Source: Neocallimastix lanati (nom. inval.)
Taxonomy: Eukaryota > Neocallimastigomycota > Neocallimastigomycetes > Neocallimastigales > Neocallimastigaceae
Reading direction: 5' to 3'
DNA: 64,000 bases
NCBI GenBank assembly: GCA_016946835.1
Contig: JACVTC010000048.1
Coordinates: forward strand, 1,037,501-1,101,500
The notes under the pieces were generated by a model that saw only the letters and a program-made list of their open reading frames with translations, was not told the origin of the DNA and did not search any database. Numbering within the stretch: the stretch's first letter is position 1; every line of letters begins with the position of its first letter. The position numbers were made by a program, and so were the translations under genes. This document shows, in pieces, positions 23,394-36,848 of this stretch.

Positions 23394-24150
23394 CTCTATT
23401 ATTTTATTTTTATTTTTATTTTTATTTTATTTTTATTTTTTTTTTTTTTTAAAAAATTTCCTTATTATAAAAGTTAAACAAAGTTCTAGTTCTAGTTCTA
23501 ATACACCACGTCATTGTTCAAAAAAGGAATTAGTTACATACATTATATGTTTCATTGTGGCTATAATATTTTGGAATATATCTGTTGAGGGCAAAGAAGG
23601 AATTACTCCTACTTCAATGCATTTATTTGCTGTATTTCTATTGTAATTTTTTATTTATTTATTTTTATATCTATATATATATGTATCTTTCTCACTTTAG
23701 CCATCTATCAATCCATCTTTTTCTTTATCAATATATAAATATATATATTTAAAGTTTATTATATTATATATCATTAAATTATCAAATAAATATTTTTATA
23801 TATAAAGTATAACTCAAATTTTAAATTTCATGAAAAAAATTTGCATAGATATTTATATATAAATATAAATTTTAATATAATATATGTATAATAATATTAT
23901 TATTTTTAAAATATATATATATATATAATATAATAAAAAGAATTGTTTTACTACTTCTTTTTACCAGGGCTCGTATTTCAATTGTTATTGCTTTCGCATT
24001 AGGATTTTTATCTTTAACACAAAACTTTAAATGTCGAACTATTGACAATATAATGGTTGATTGTTCCAAGTGTGGTAAACCTATAAGTTCAGATGATGAA
24101 AATAAAATATATAAATGTAATGCTTCAAAGGTATATAGTTATAGAATACA

Positions 24151-24206
<56 letters not shown>

Positions 24207-24377
24207 GTAATATATATATTCATTATAATATTACATAATATATATTTTATTTTATTCATACTAATAAATATTTCAATATATATATATATAAAGGGCGCCT
24301 TTTCTGTTTCTTTATCAGGGTATATTATATATATATATATATATTTAATTATTAATTATAATATAATTATTATTATA

Positions 24378-24431
<54 letters not shown>

Positions 24432-25486
24432 TTCTAAACATTAAAATATAAATTCTTTATTTTTTATTTTATTAGTTATTCAGATCACATCAATTGGCTT
24501 GTATTTTTTGCCTATCAGATAGGAAAATCTATAGAGGTTAATTAATATGATAAATTATGTAGTTATAATAATGTTGCTAATTTCTCTAAAATAAATAATA
24601 TTAATATATTGTTGTATTTTATTATACTATATTATATTTTCTTATATATATATATATTTAATTTTAATTTATTAATCATTATTAGAAAACTGGTTTAGGT
24701 AAAAGAATATCCTATATTATATTAAAGCATTTTGGTAATTCATTATTGGGTATCGGTTATGCTATATTTATTATTGGTAATTTTTTTTTTTTTTTAAATT
24801 CGTATAATAGTTATTTATGTTTAAATTTATTCATAAATTTTCTATTTAATTAAAATTAACATTGACTTATTATTTATATTAATAATTTCTTCATTATTAA
24901 CAGAACTTATTTTAGCTCCATTTATTCCAAGTAATGTTGGTAAGTCTAAATATATAATATAAATCAAATTATTAATAAATTATTTAATTATTATTAATAT
25001 AAAAAAAATATTCCTATTTATATATTGTATATATCATTTTTTTTTTTTTTTATTATTCTAAAACCATGGCAATAGCTCGTGGAGGTTGCATTGTTTTACC
25101 CATTGTTAATTCTATTATTGAAAATATTTCTCAAAACTATCATGTAGCTTCTAAAGCTTCTGAATTTTTATATTTATGTGGTAATCATGCTAATCTCATT
25201 ATTTCCAGTATTTATCTTACTGGTTCTGCTTCTAATCCTGTATTAATTAGTAAAGTCGGCTCCACTTATGGATCTGAATATGAACTCTCCTTCCTACAAT
25301 GGTTTATTGGTGCCATTGTTCCAGCCACATTACTTATTATTCTTGTTCCTCAAATCATAAGTAAATATCTTGATCAAGGAAATATGAATTTAGAACAGAC
25401 GAAGAGTTATTCTGAACGTATGTTAAGACAAATGAAAGAAATGTCAAGAGATGAAAAGGTAAAAATAAAAATAAATAAATAAATAA

Positions 25487-25523
<37 letters not shown>

Positions 25524-25780
25524 AGAATTTAAAATATGTATAAATATATATATAATGAATAAAAAAGTAAAAGTAAAAATAATAATAATGATAATAAATA
25601 AATATATATATATGTTAAAAAAAAATCTTTACAATAAGACATAATAAAATTCAATATAATATATTATATTAGAAAGTAAATTCTATTTAATTATTTAATA
25701 TAAAAAAAAAAATTATAAAATTTTTTAGAAATTTAAAGTCGGTTCCTATATTAACCAATTTATTAATATTAATAATCAAA

Positions 25781-25817
<37 letters not shown>

Positions 25818-26560
25818 TAAATATATGTTTATTATAATAGTTCTTATGCCTTGTTTTTGCTATTTGTTTATCCTTATGGGTAACCACAAGTTTTACCGGT
25901 ATTAATTCATCTTTAGTAACTTTTATCGGAGTACTCTCATTAATTTCCTTTAAGGTCATTTCATGGGATGATATACTAAGTAATAAAAAAGGTAAAAATT
26001 ATATGGATTAATTATTTATATAACACTACTATTTCTACTAATAATCATGAGAAGTATTAATAGTAATAGTATAGATAGTAATAATAACAATAATAACAAT
26101 ACATACATATATAATAATACCTTATTATAATACATAAATATACATAAATATAATAATATATTATATAATATTAATTTATAATAGTAATAATAAAATTTAT
26201 TTTACTTTATTTTATATTATATATATAAATATAATATATATATATATATACATATTTTTAATGTAAATAATTTATGTATAAATAGCATGGGATACTTTCT
26301 TTTGGTTAGGTGGTATGATAGTCATGGCAAATCAACTCTCTGAAGTAGGAATTTCTGCATTAATTGGAGATTATATTGCATCATTTGTTAAATCAATACC
26401 AATATTCCCAATTCAAGTGGTTTTACTCTTTATTTTTTATTTCTTATCCATGTTTTTCTTTTCTTCCTTGGTAAAAATATATATATATATATATTTTTTT
26501 TTTTTCTTTTTTTCTTTTCCCTATATATTTTGATAAAAAATAATTAATATTAATATATTT

Positions 26561-26606
<46 letters not shown>

Positions 26607-26697
26607 AATTTATACATTTATTTAATTTATCATTACATTCAATATATATATATATTAATAAAAAAGACGGGTCATGTTATAGCGTTAGCAGGTAAAC

Positions 26698-26737
<40 letters not shown>

Positions 26738-27938
26738 TTTTACTTTATTTTATAATATATAATATATAATATATAATATATAATATATAATATATAATAT
26801 ATCCTGTTATTTTTATATTTCAACCATTTATTTTTATTTTATTCGATTTTTTTTTTTTTTTTTTTTACATTAAATTAATATTTCAACTATTTATTTTTAA
26901 TCGATTCAATATTTTATTTTAATATTTCAATTTTTTTTTTCTTATTTTATTTTATATATTCTTATCTAATAATCTTTGATTTATCCATCTCATTGTATAC
27001 CAAAGGTCCTTTCATGAAGGCAGCAGAAGAATTAGCTATACCAAAGGGATTGACGGTTGCCTTTTTAGCCTATTATACCTTACTTTGTTCTTGTTTGGTA
27101 AGTTTTATATCTAATATATATATCAGGTTTATAATATTGGTTAAAAAAAAAAAAAACTTATAATGATTTTAATGATAATAATAATAAATAATAAATAATA
27201 AATAATAAATAATAAATAATAATAATAAATAATAAATAATAATAAATAAAGAGTATTTATTAATAAATAATAAATAATAATAAATAATAATAAATAATAA
27301 ATAATAATAAATAAAGAAAGAGTATTTATTAATAAATAATAAATAATAAATAATAATAAATAAAGAGTATTTATTAATAAATAATAATAAATAATAAATA
27401 ATAATAAATAAAGAAAGAGTATTTATTAATAAATAATAAATAATAAATAATAAATAATAAATAATAAATAATGAATAATAATAATAATAATATTTATTTA
27501 AATTTTTATATATACATTTTAAACATAAATATATATATATATATTTCAATAACAAAAGACACATTATTCTTGTGGTACATCAGTCATGTATTATAGTAAG
27601 TAATTTTTTTTTTCTTTCTTTTCCTTTCCTATTCCCTTTGTGATCTAAATTGATATAATTAATTCATATTCAAAAATTTTATTCCATAAATATTATAATA
27701 TATAAAAAAAAAATTTTTTTTTTTTTATTCTATTAGATTTAATACAAAAATTTTAAATTTATAAAAGAAATATATAAAAATTTATAATAATAATAATAAT
27801 AATATATATCTATATAATATAATAGGTCAAAGTCGTATGAGAACAAAGCAATTTATTACTGTCGGTTTAATTATTAGTATCTTTAGTATTACCATTTATT
27901 CAACTCTTGGTAGTTTCTGGTGGAAGATACTTGGGTAA
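23016..27938 (+). CDS. DASS/SLC13-family anion transporter, bacterial/plastid dicarboxylate type
   Basis: Fourteen exons join in frame: 23016-23142, 23474-23642, 23968-24130, 24294-24319, 24476-24536, 24686-24776, 24904-24939, 25076-25458, 25841-25991, 26286-26470, 26667-26691, 27006-27097, 27559-27595 and 27826-27938, giving 552 aa. It is a polytopic membrane protein with a hydrophilic N-terminal ~45 aa and a Cys-rich loop (VDCSKCGK). Family landmarks: GYSDHINWLVFFAYQIG, KTGLGKRISYIILKHFG, LILAPFIPSNVARGGC followed by VLPIVNS (the first hairpin, normally PSNTARAGG), LSLWVTTSFTG, then THYSCGTSVMYYS near the end. The family moves di- and tricarboxylates or phosphate with Na+ or by exchange. 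The sequence resembles CitT and the plastid 2-oxoglutarate/malate translocator more than fungal SPX-SLC13 phosphate carriers. The substrate cannot be read from sequence; T-to-V in the SNT motif is unusual. Many small introns, so any transfer is old. Confidence 0.88.
26556..26600. repeat. Poly-T tract in DASS intron 10
   Basis: Long T run inside the intron 26471-26666. Confidence 0.85.
27176..27476. repeat. Heptamer/AAGAGTATTTATTAATAAAT composite repeat in DASS intron 12
   Basis: Four blocks of (AATAAAT)n, each led by GAGTATTTATTAATAAATAA, inside intron 27098-27558. Three to four near-identical higher-order units of about 60-80 bp are visible. Confidence 0.85.
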
Positions 27939-28065
27939 ATTCCTATTAAATTATATATTCTATTTTAATTTAAAATTAGTATTTATTATTAATTATCTTT
28001 TTAATATATATATATATATAAATTTTATTAATAATTAAATAATTATTATTCACTTTTATTTATTT

Positions 28066-28133
28066 ATCTATATCTATATCTATATCTATATCTATATCTA
28101 TATCTATATCTATATCTATATCTATATCTATAT
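28066..28133. repeat. (TATATC)n hexamer microsatellite
   Basis: About 11 copies; generates a spurious Asp-Ile repeat ORF on the minus strand. Confidence 0.93.
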
Positions 28134-28960
28134 AAATAGATGGTACTAATTTAATTATTTCATGATCAACATGAATAATTAAGTAAAGAAGGGTTAAAAA
28201 AAAAAAAAAGAAAAAAAAAATAATGAGATAATTAAATATAAAAAAAACAAACAAAAAAAGTTAAACCAAACTATTATTTTTATAAATGATAATTCATATT
28301 TATTTATAAATTTATAAATCATAATATAATAACAAATTTATATAAAATATTCAATCAATTAATAGGATAGGATAGTATTTGTAATAATAAATATATTTCA
28401 ATGACAAAAAAAAAAAAATATAAATAATAGAATAATTTTTTTTATTGTATATACCACTGAATTAACTAACTATATATATAAATATATATAATTATAATAT
28501 TGAAAAGAATAAAAAAAAAAAAAAAAATAAAGAAAAAAAATTAATGAAAAAATAAGATATAATAAAAAAAATTTTTTTATTTTCTTAATATTTAATAATT
28601 ATTTATTAAATATTAATTTTTACTTTATTAAAAAGTTCATTTTTTATTAATTATGTCATAAATTCAACTTTTTTTTTTTTTTTTTTTGAGTTATATGTTA
28701 ACATATATTAAGAAAGATAATTTAAAAAAAGAATAAAAGGAATTAAAAATAAATGGAAAAGTATATCCAATAATAATGATGTTATTTTTAGATTTTTTTT
28801 TTTTTTTTTTTTTTGATATATTTTTGAAATTTTAAATAAATAAATATATATATCTTTTTTAAAATTTTTTTTGTCATTTTCTTTTAGAATGAAATATTTA
28901 TACCATATTCTATAAGCGAAATCATTCAATAATTTAAAAATATCAAAATAATAAAAAAAA

Positions 28961-29009
<49 letters not shown>

Positions 29010-29347
29010 CGAACATTATTCTAATCAAACCTTCCATAGAATAGGTAAACTTTAATTGGCATAATATTTCCAAATATTGGAGATTCACCCCTCTGAATTT
29101 TATTTTTATCATCTATTTTTATTAATTATTATTGCTTATTAAATATTATCATTTGGAATTTTGGAATAGTAATAAAATTAAGTATTATTGTTTTTCCTTC
29201 TTCATTATTCAATATTTCAATTTCATTTGAAGATATATATATTTTTTGTTAACATGTATTGTTATAGTATATAAAGTATTTCATATATATATAAATATAT
29301 AATATATATTAACTAATACATAAAAAAATAAATAATATAAATATAAA

Positions 29348-29538
29348 TGTTAGAATATGTGAAATATATGAAAAATAAGCTTCAAATTTGAAACATATTG
29401 TAATATTAATAATGTACAAGCCACAATATATTAATATAAAAAACATTTAATTTAGAACAATTAATAGTAACTCTTTTATCATTAAAGGTATTAATAAAGT
29501 TGACTTAATTATAAACAATAAATTCCTAACTCTTAACA
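29348..29538 (+). repeat. 5' LTR of degenerate element
   Basis: TGTTAGAATATG...CTCTTAACA, 191 bp, followed immediately by the primer-binding site at about 29539-29555. Confidence 0.7.
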
Positions 29539-30600
29539 GATTAAAAGTCTCATCTGACATCTGACTCTAAAAAAGATTCTTAACATAAGAATTGTTGGTT
29601 AGAAACAATATTATGTTAAAAAAAAAAAAAAAAAATTGAATTTTTAAATTATAATAAAAAGCTATTCATTATGTCAATTTAAAGAAGACTAATAAAACAA
29701 AACTTCTATCATTAATATTTTAAAAATAAGAAAATTCATATATTTAAAATCCTTTTAAAAATTTGGATTTTAGGGGGAGGAAGTAGGCAAGATAAAAAAA
29801 AAAAAAGAATTTAAAATATTAAATGAAAGTTACTTAACTGATTTTTTGTAACAATTATTAAAAATCATGCTTTTTATTGGAAATGAATAAAAATAGCCAA
29901 TAAATATAAATGGAAAAAAATAGAAAAAATTATCCTACAAGAAGAAATTTAACTTAAATATTAAATCATATTAAATTATGAAACGATTTATATCATCAAC
30001 TAATAAGTTTATATAGCTAGAATAATATAATTAATTATAAATGTAATCAATTTTAATACCTTAAGATTTATCAAATACACCGATAAATAATTAACAATTT
30101 ATTTTAAGAGTTATCGCTAAAAAAACTACAAAGTAAAAATATATAAAAATTAGTTCTTATTTTCAAAGTGAATTATAATTGAAAATGATGTAAAACTCAA
30201 TATTTAAGAGGTATTTACTTAAATTGAGATGGTATTATATTACCCTTCAAGAGAAAAGGATTCTATCATATAAATAGTATATATAAACCATATATTATAA
30301 GAGATGTTTAGATACATCTAATATTAATGGTGTAATAATATTAAATATTTAGTTTTAAGGGGGAAATTATTAGATTATAAATACATTTAAGAAATTATTT
30401 TAGCAATATTTAAATTGAATTAAATAATTAATATAATGAAAAATATCTTTATTTATATAAAATTAAAAGTTAATTTAGAATAGAAATGAATAATAGTTTA
30501 ATAATATCAAGTTAATATTATAAAATAGGATAATTTTATATACACATATTCACCAATAAACCAATTTATTCAATATTGAATAACTAAGTTTAAGGGGGAA

Positions 30601-30803
30601 TACTAGAATATGTGAATTATATAAAAATAAGTTTTAAATGTATTGAAACCTATTGTAATATGAATAATGTATAAGCCACAATGAATTAATATAAAAACAT
30701 TTAATTTAAAATAATTAAGTGCTAGTAGCTAGTAATTCTTTTATCATAAAATATATTAATAAAGTTGACATAATGATAAACCATAAATTCCTGACTCTTA
30801 ACA
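30601..30803 (+). repeat. 3' LTR of degenerate element
   Basis: About 203 bp, related to 29348-29538; its first bases are TACTAG instead of TGTTAG, and it has a small insertion with GCTAGTAGCTAG. Preceded by the G5 polypurine tract at 30592-30600. Confidence 0.7.
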
Positions 30804-31274
30804 TTAAATATAAATATTTTTATGGATCTTTTTATTTTATTTATTTATATATTACATATATAGCATATGTATTAAATACTTATTACTGATCTATTTTTTT
30901 TCTATAAATGTTACTCATATATGCATTAAAAATAGATAAAAATAAAATTGATAAAAAATTTTTTATAATTATTATCTATTTTTTTTTTTTTTATCTTTTT
31001 TTTTTTTTTTTTATATTTCAATTATTAATGAATGAATGAATAAATATTTAAATAAATTAATAAATTAATAATTATATAAATCAATATTAAATAAACATTT
31101 TTTTTTTTTTTTGGAGGATAAATAAACACTTTATAAATAAAATATATTCAATTTCAACTTTCATGAAGGTGTAAATCTCAATTCAAAAAGATCTTTTTTC
31201 CTATGAAGAATTTTTTTTTTAAAAGAATTAATTATTGTGAAGGAATAAATATATAATTTTGTTATTTTGTTAAT

Positions 31275-31520
31275 GGTATAAAATAAATAAATAATAAATA
31301 ATTGAAATAATTAAATAATTGAATAATTAAATAATTGAATAATTAAATAATTAAATAATAAATAATAAATAATAAATAATAAATAATAAATATATAAATA
31401 ATAAATAATAAATAATAAATAATAAATAATAAATAATAAATAATAAATAATAAATAATAAATAATTAATAATAAATAATAAATAATAAATAATAAATAAT
31501 ATATAAATAAATAATAAATA
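31275..31520. repeat. Heptamer (AATAAAT)n array
   Basis: Tandem AATAAAT units with ATTGAAT variants at the left edge. Confidence 0.9.
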
Positions 31521-32104
31521 AAATAAACAATAGTGAATAAATAAATAAATAGATAATAAATAAATATAAAAATTATTTGGTTAAATAAATTAAATAATTA
31601 AAGAGAACTTTCCATATAATATTATCTTAATTAACTTATTTATTTAAAATACATTATTCTATTTATTTACTATTTATATTATTTATTTAGTTTTTAATTA
31701 ATTGTCCATTTATATTTTTGATCAATCTATTTAAATCTATTTAAATATTTTATACAGAAAAAATAAGATAAAGTCTTTTCCTTATATATAATGAATTATC
31801 AAAAAAAAAAATAAAATAAAAATTTTGGATATTTATGTATATTGGTGATGTATATTCAAGTATAATCATTTCAATAGATGCAGATTAAAAGAAATTGGCT
31901 AATTTAAACTCTTTAAAATTAATAAATTGTATATGCAATATACATCTCCATATATTAAAAAAAAGCTTGTTTTTCTTATTTTTAATATAAATAGAAGGAT
32001 ACCAAATTAAAATATAAATAAATTTTATTAAAGTTTCCAATTTAAATTATTAATTAAATAATATATTGATCAATATATTAATAGTAACACCAAAAAATTA
32101 AATA

Positions 32105-32460
32105 GAGGAATAAATAAATAAATAAATAAATAATAAATAAATAAATAATTAAATAATAAATAATAAATAATAAATAATAAATAATAAATAATAAATAATA
32201 AATAATAAATAATAAATAATAAATAATAAATAATAAATAATAAATAATAAATAATAAATAATAAATAATAAATAATAAATAATAAATAATAAATAATAAA
32301 TAATTGAATAATAAATAATAAGTAATAAATAATAAATAATAAATAATAAATAATAAATAATAAATAATAAATAATAAATAATAAATAATAAATAATAAAT
32401 AATAAATAATAAATAATAAATAATAAATAATAAATAATAAATAATAAATAATAAATATAT
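32105..32460. repeat. Heptamer (AATAAAT)n array, about 350 bp
   Basis: The longest and most uniform heptamer array of the window, about 45 units with a single AATTGAAT interruption near 32303. Confidence 0.92.
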
Positions 32461-33040
32461 AGATATATAATAAATAGTATTTTGATATTAATGTACTTAA
32501 TATATAAAATTTAATTATTAAAATTATTATTAATTTTAATAATAATTAAATTTTATTTTTAGTTGAAATAATTTTTTAGGTTTATTAAGTTCAAGAGTAA
32601 TTTTTTTTTTAGGTTCAGCAAATCCATGAGTAATTCAATAAGCATAAATTAAAAGGAAAAAAATATCTCAATAATTCATTTACTAAGATTTTTTTTTTTT
32701 AGCATACTTTAATTTTTTTCTTCTTTTTCATTATTTTATTTTTCATTATTTTTTTTTATTTTTAGGATATGATAAGTTTTAAATGAAAAATTACCATTGT
32801 TAAATTGTTGGAATTATAATATTAAAAGTAAAAAGAGTATATAATATGGTGAAAATAATAATATTAAATATGTTGGTAAATTAGGTATTTATTAGGATAA
32901 ATGGAAATAAATTCAAGAGATTATTTTATTCATTATATATATAAAGGAGTAAAAATTGTTTGTATAAAAGAATTGATAGTTAATTATTTAATATTTAATT
33001 TTATTATATAAAAATTTTATTTTTATATTTTTTTTTATAT

Positions 33041-33074
<34 letters not shown>

Positions 33075-33124
33075 TTTTTGTTTTTGTTTTTGTCTTAGTT
33101 TTTAAATATTGCTAAGAATACAAT

Positions 33125-33161
<37 letters not shown>

Positions 33162-34269
33162 ATCTGAATAATAATTATTAATAATTTGAAAATAATTAAT
33201 TAAATTATTTTAATTTAAGAAATTTAATTTTTTAAAATAACTTTATTTGTAGTAAGGCTTATAATCTAAAAGAAAAATATAATAAATTGAAAGGATTTGG
33301 AGAAAAAACTTATTACCAAGAAAATAAAAATAACTAGAAATTAAAGAATATTAAATAAATATATATATATTCAGTTTTCTTAAAAAAATTAATAATAATA
33401 CTGATAATTATTTAACTATATAAATATTTATATAAATTAACGTTAAAAATGACTGAAGACATTAAAAAATAATATCCAAATTCGATAAAAATTTGGGAGT
33501 ATTTTTTAATCAAAATTATCTATTTCCTGATTATAGTACAAAAAATATATAAATGATTTACACTTTAAATAGTTAATTAAAAATTATATGTTTATTAAAG
33601 ATGAAAGGGTCTACATATTTAATAACAATAAAGAATATTTCTTTTATTAATTTGATTGATAATCATATTAATAATAGAACAATTTTCGAAATAATTAAAA
33701 AATTGTTTTAAATTATTATAATGTTGTAAGTTCATAAATATTATATTTATTTTGGATTTACAAAAATCAAAGTGAAAAAACTTTGTAACATAAATAATAA
33801 CTTGAAATATGATGATGTAGATATTTGATATATATAGGAATAGCATTAATGAAAAAAAAATTATTTAATCCTTGATCTATGATTTATACTTACCAAGAAA
33901 ATAAATTTTAAATTATCGAATTGAAACTGGATCTACGGATTAAAAATCAAATATAATCAATTATGACTAAAATGGAATAGAAAAAGATATATTAAAATTA
34001 ATGATCGATGAAAATATAAAAATTATAATTAAATCATTTTGGATTAAACAATAAAAAATATTCAAAGAAAAATTGGAAAATAAAATAAAATATATATATA
34101 TAAAAAGGCTCATTGACATATATAATTGAAAAATATGGAACAAAAGAAGAAATTATTCAGTTATGATGGAATATTAATTAAGATTTCTGAGATTCAAATG
34201 ATGAAATTTTTTTTCTATATAACGAATTGAAGGAAAAGATAAAAATGTACTAGATGAAGAAAGAAGTTC

Positions 34270-34605
34270 AAAATTATAAATTGACAAAGAATTCTTAGGA
34301 AATATATTAGAAGCTTTTTTATTACAAAAATAAATAGACAATCGAGATTATAAAAGTAATTCATATTTAGAAATATATCCCAAACTTCTTTTTTATTCAC
34401 ATATTACCTTAGAGCATAAAATAAAATATACATATTTTAGTGTATAACTAACCACTGATGATATTTATCAGGAGAGAAATTCAGGGATTGGATGTATCGA
34501 TTTTATTTTTTATCTTAATGATAAAGAGAATGATGCCTTAATAATCTTGAAACTTAAAAGTCAGCTAAACGATAAGAAATACTATGGAAGGGTGTGATTA
34601 GTTAT
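34270..34605 (+). pseudogene. Relic resembling a PD-(D/E)XK nuclease-fold (DUF1703-like) protein
   Basis: Plus-strand frames give EFLGNILEAFLLQK, then YLEIYPKLLFYSHITLEHKI, then TTDDIYQERNSGIGCIDFIF and YLNDKENDALIILKLKSQ. The last two blocks recall the SNRESGxGRYDI...(IIIE)xK core of the PDDEXK_9/DUF1703 proteins, often paired with an AAA-like domain and common in gut Bacteroidota. Here the Asp is kept but the Glu of ExK reads Leu. Stops occur throughout (at least one TAA in each block), so it is dead. Upstream fragments to about 33480 may belong to the same gene but are too degraded. Assignment rests on a short motif. Confidence 0.4.
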
Positions 34606-34669
34606 TTTGTTTAAATAAAGAAAAGAAATATGCATAATTAATTAAAGAATTCTAAATATAAAAATTATC

Positions 34670-34701
<32 letters not shown>

Positions 34702-34951
34702 AATTTATAAAAGATTGAAATAGAAGAAAATATAAAGATTTTATTTATTATTTTTAAATAAAATTTTTAAAATATTTATATATCTATATATCTATATTTT
34801 TATATAAAATTTGATAAGTATAGCACTAATAATGTACTAAATCGAAATAAAAACATATTAATAGCTTTGTTATTCGATTAATTATGGATAAGTTTATGAT
34901 AATTATAAATTATTAATTAAAAATATAAATATACATAAATATATATATTTA

Positions 34952-34985
<34 letters not shown>

Positions 34986-35274
34986 TTCATTATTTTTATT
35001 TTTATTTTATTTTCTTTTATTACTATTAGATATATATTGTTAATACTTTTTATTTATATATTATTTTAAGGATAAATAAAAATTTTTAGTTGAAGATTTA
35101 AACTTAAATTTTTTTTTCTTCTATTTTATATTATGATAGATATGAAAGTTTAATTTATATATCTGTATATGAAAATATATATAAGATAACATGGACTTTT
35201 ACTTTCCTTTTTCCTTTGATTAGTTAATATTTATACTAACTTATAAAATAGAAATTAAAAATAGTATAGAATGA

Positions 35275-35625
35275 ATAATAATAATAATAATACATAATTT
35301 TTTATGAATAATAAATAATGAAATAATAAATAATAAATAATAAATAATAAATAATAATAATAAATAATAAATAATAAATAATAAATAATAAATAATAAAT
35401 AATAAATAATAAATAATAAATAATCAATAATCAATAATAAATAATAAATAATAAATAATAAATAATCAATAATCAATAATCAATAATCAATAATAAATAA
35501 TAAATAATAAATAATAAATAATAAATAATAAATAATAAATAATAATAAAAGAAGTACTTATTAATAAACATTATTTAATAAATAATAAATAATTATTAAT
35601 AATAAATAATAATCAATAATAATAA
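35275..35625. repeat. Heptamer (AATAAAT)n array with AATCAAT variants
   Basis: Three runs, with an AATCAAT sub-block in the middle, ending in AAGAAGTACTTATTAATAAAC, a variant of the spacer seen in other arrays. Confidence 0.9.
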
Positions 35626-36581
35626 AAATAATTATAATAATGATAATGAACTTTTAAATTTATTTAATGATAAGTAAATAAATAGATATGAATATTTTAA
35701 ATAAATAACTATTTATATATAAGAAGATGAATCTATTAATAGTTAAATAATTAATTAATGCCAATTTTTTTTAATTAGTATTAAATAAAAATAGAAATAA
35801 TATAAATTTAATATTTATTAAGTTATATATTAGAGTATACTATATTTCAATTTCAAATAGTATTTGTATATATATATTTTTATATGTACAGTACTAAAAG
35901 TCAATATAAATCAATTATAGATAATAAATATTATATTAATATAGTCTTTATATATATATAAATAAATTATATAAATAATTCAAATATATAATATATTAGG
36001 AATACGGAATGTCATAAATAATAATATATATCAAATGAATTGTTAATATATTTACAATATACATGTAATATATATTAAGAATTGAATATAAATATAAACT
36101 TAAATGAATATAATTTGTATTATAATATAATAGCTTCACTTTTTTTTTTATTTTTTTTTATTTTTATTTATATTTATATTTAAATAGAAAAAGAATAAAA
36201 AATTTTTTTATTTTTTAATTAATTCTTAATTTTATTATTTTATTATTTTTTTTTTATTATTTTATTATCTAAATTTATTATTATTATTTTTTTATTATTA
36301 CTTTTTATTGTTTAAAAAAAAAAATTAAATAATAAATTTTAATTATTTAAATAAAATTATAATAAAAAAAATTTTTTTTTTATATAAATTCATTATTTTT
36401 CCCTTTTTTTTTTTTTTTATGTTTTTATTTTTATTTTTTATTTTATTTAAACCTTATCTACTTTTTTTTATTACTTATTTATTTTAATTTTTTTCTCTTT
36501 CGTCTACTTTCATAGTGGTTTAAGTTAGTAACTTTGCATAAAGTCATTTATTAATTTTTAATATATATATCTTAAACATTT

Positions 36582-36586
<5 letters not shown>

Positions 36587-36629
<43 letters not shown>
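36587..36629. repeat. Poly-T tract (about 43 nt)
   Basis: Uninterrupted T run in intergenic DNA. Confidence 0.9.
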
Positions 36630-36633
<4 letters not shown>

Positions 36634-36809
36634 ATATATATATATATATATTTTATTTTTATTTTATTTATCATTATCTCAAAATACTATTTTTTAAATA
36701 ATTATTTTTTATATAAAAAATAATTGATTTGTATTTCAAAGTAAAAAATATTCCTTTCTTTTTCTGTTAATAAATAAAACAAAAACAAAAACAAAACAAA
36801 ACAACAACA

Positions 36810-36848
<39 letters not shown>

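Larger units (their letters stand above)
29348..30803 (+). mobile_element. Degenerate LTR retroelement without coding sequence
   Basis: Two related terminal repeats, 29348-29538 and 30601-30803, share long blocks (ATGTACAAGCCACAAT / ATGTATAAGCCACAAT, ATAAAGTTGAC, AAATTCCT.ACTCTTAACA). The left one starts TGTTAG and both end CA. Next to the left repeat, GATTAAAAGTCTCAT is the same primer site as in the Copia element with one change. AAGGGGGAA directly precedes the right repeat as polypurine tract, so the element reads on the plus strand. The ~1.06-kb interior has no gag or pol, as in TRIM/LARD-type non-autonomous elements. LTRs differ by indels and many substitutions, so it is old; no exact target duplication is left. 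Confidence 0.75.

Noticed and set aside
25687-25959. Minus-strand 90-codon ORF
   Set aside because: Antisense of DASS exon 9, which is supported by splice sites and frame.
27169-27564. Tyr/Leu-rich minus-strand ORF of 131 codons
   Set aside because: Translation of heptamer repeats in a DASS intron.
28060-28254. Asp-Ile repeat protein on the minus strand
   Set aside because: Hexamer microsatellite (TATATC)n.
28708-29112. Minus-strand 134-codon ORF with Lys runs
   Set aside because: Spans homopolymer T tracts; no motif and no compositional support.
32105-32460. Telomere-like or CRISPR-like array
   Set aside because: The period-7 AATAAAT units have no G-rich strand and no unique spacers, so neither fits.
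33619-34400. Two minus-strand ORFs of 61-75 codons
   Set aside because: Ile/Phe/Asn-rich without motifs; the plus strand of the same region carries the better-supported nuclease-family relic.
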